NCBI GenBank assembly: GCA_963764365.1
Contig: CAVXSI010000014.1
Span: 1 to 41,812 of the forward strand
DNA from: VRUE01 sp963764365
GTDB taxonomy: Bacteria; Actinomycetota; Thermoleophilia; Solirubrobacterales; 70-9
Length of the DNA stretch: 41,812 nt
Direction of reading: 5' to 3'
Within the stretch, counting starts at the first letter, position 1. The number at the start of each line of letters is the position of its first letter. The notes below the pieces were generated by a model that saw nothing but the letters and a program-made list of their open reading frames with translations, was not told the origin of the DNA and made no database searches. This document shows positions 41,722-41,812 of the stretch, piece by piece. A program made the position numbers and the translations under genes.

Positions 41722-41812
41722 GGCCAAGCTGGAGACGCACGGGCGGAGCGACTGCTCTGCCGCGACCGCGAGCGCCCGTGGTTCCCAGCGCCGGGTCCTG
41801 GGCTCTCAGATC
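41722..41812. other. 3' edge, nothing assigned
   Basis: The last 91 bases after the P450 stop show no supported gene, RNA or clear terminator. Confidence 0.5.

Noticed and set aside
1..41812. CRISPR arrays or rRNA genes
   Set aside because: No regularly spaced direct repeats and no rRNA-like sequence were seen.

Overview
The window is high-G+C DNA from an actinobacterium. The luciferase-like (F420-type) oxidoreductase, the glycosyltransferase/PHP protein followed by a uracil-DNA-glycosylase homologue, and the general gene style suggest a Thermoleophilia/Solirubrobacterales-like lineage. That placement is inferred from gene content only. A large number of single-base indels break conserved housekeeping genes (rlmD, argF, lgt, prmC, lysS, an FtsX-type permease, msrB and others). 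Within each gene the pieces stay collinear and keep their motifs. The frameshifts are therefore more likely assembly or sequencing errors than decay, and the frameshifted genes are annotated here as single genes.

Layout. 1-12.0 kb is a core-like stretch: a GT4-fragment/PHP protein, a UDG-like protein, a secreted protein, an F420-type oxidoreductase, an RNA uracil methyltransferase, a lysine-rich phasin-like protein, an EEP-family phosphodiesterase, argF, lgt, prmC, lysS, a cation efflux protein and an SDR. At 12,065 lies a tRNA-Glu gene with a hairpin inserted in its D-loop, followed by a 5'-truncated tyrosine integrase. From there to about 27.8 kb is an accessory region, less G+C-rich in its first part.

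The accessory region starts with a six-gene, largely overlapping operon (12,763-21,103). It encodes a C5-cytosine DNA methyltransferase, a Mig/MutY-type mismatch glycosylase, two paralogous MORC/MutL-like GHKL ATPases, a Z1-domain superfamily II ATPase and a DUF4420 PD-(D/E)XK nuclease. This is a restriction-modification-like defence system of the prokaryotic MORC class. The methylase would mark self DNA and the glycosylase would repair T:G mismatches from 5mC deamination. The paired ATPases and the Z1 motor would sense or process unmodified DNA for the nuclease. Next come a VOC protein, small accessory genes, a MntA-HepT toxin-antitoxin pair, an intact IS1380-family element, a NERD-domain membrane protein, a small membrane protein and an AbiEii-AbiEi pair in toxin-first order.

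27.8-41.8 kb returns to core-like genes: an NHL-type secreted protein, a flavin reductase, a cytochrome c lipoprotein, serS apparently fused to a NarL-type response regulator, msrB, a thioesterase-like protein, an MFS transporter, a HAD-IIA phosphatase, a MacB-type ABC transporter, a DUF4396 membrane protein behind a CsoR-like operator, and a cytochrome P450. Several long perfect inverted repeats sit in intergenic positions, and one 51-bp palindrome lies inside a gene.
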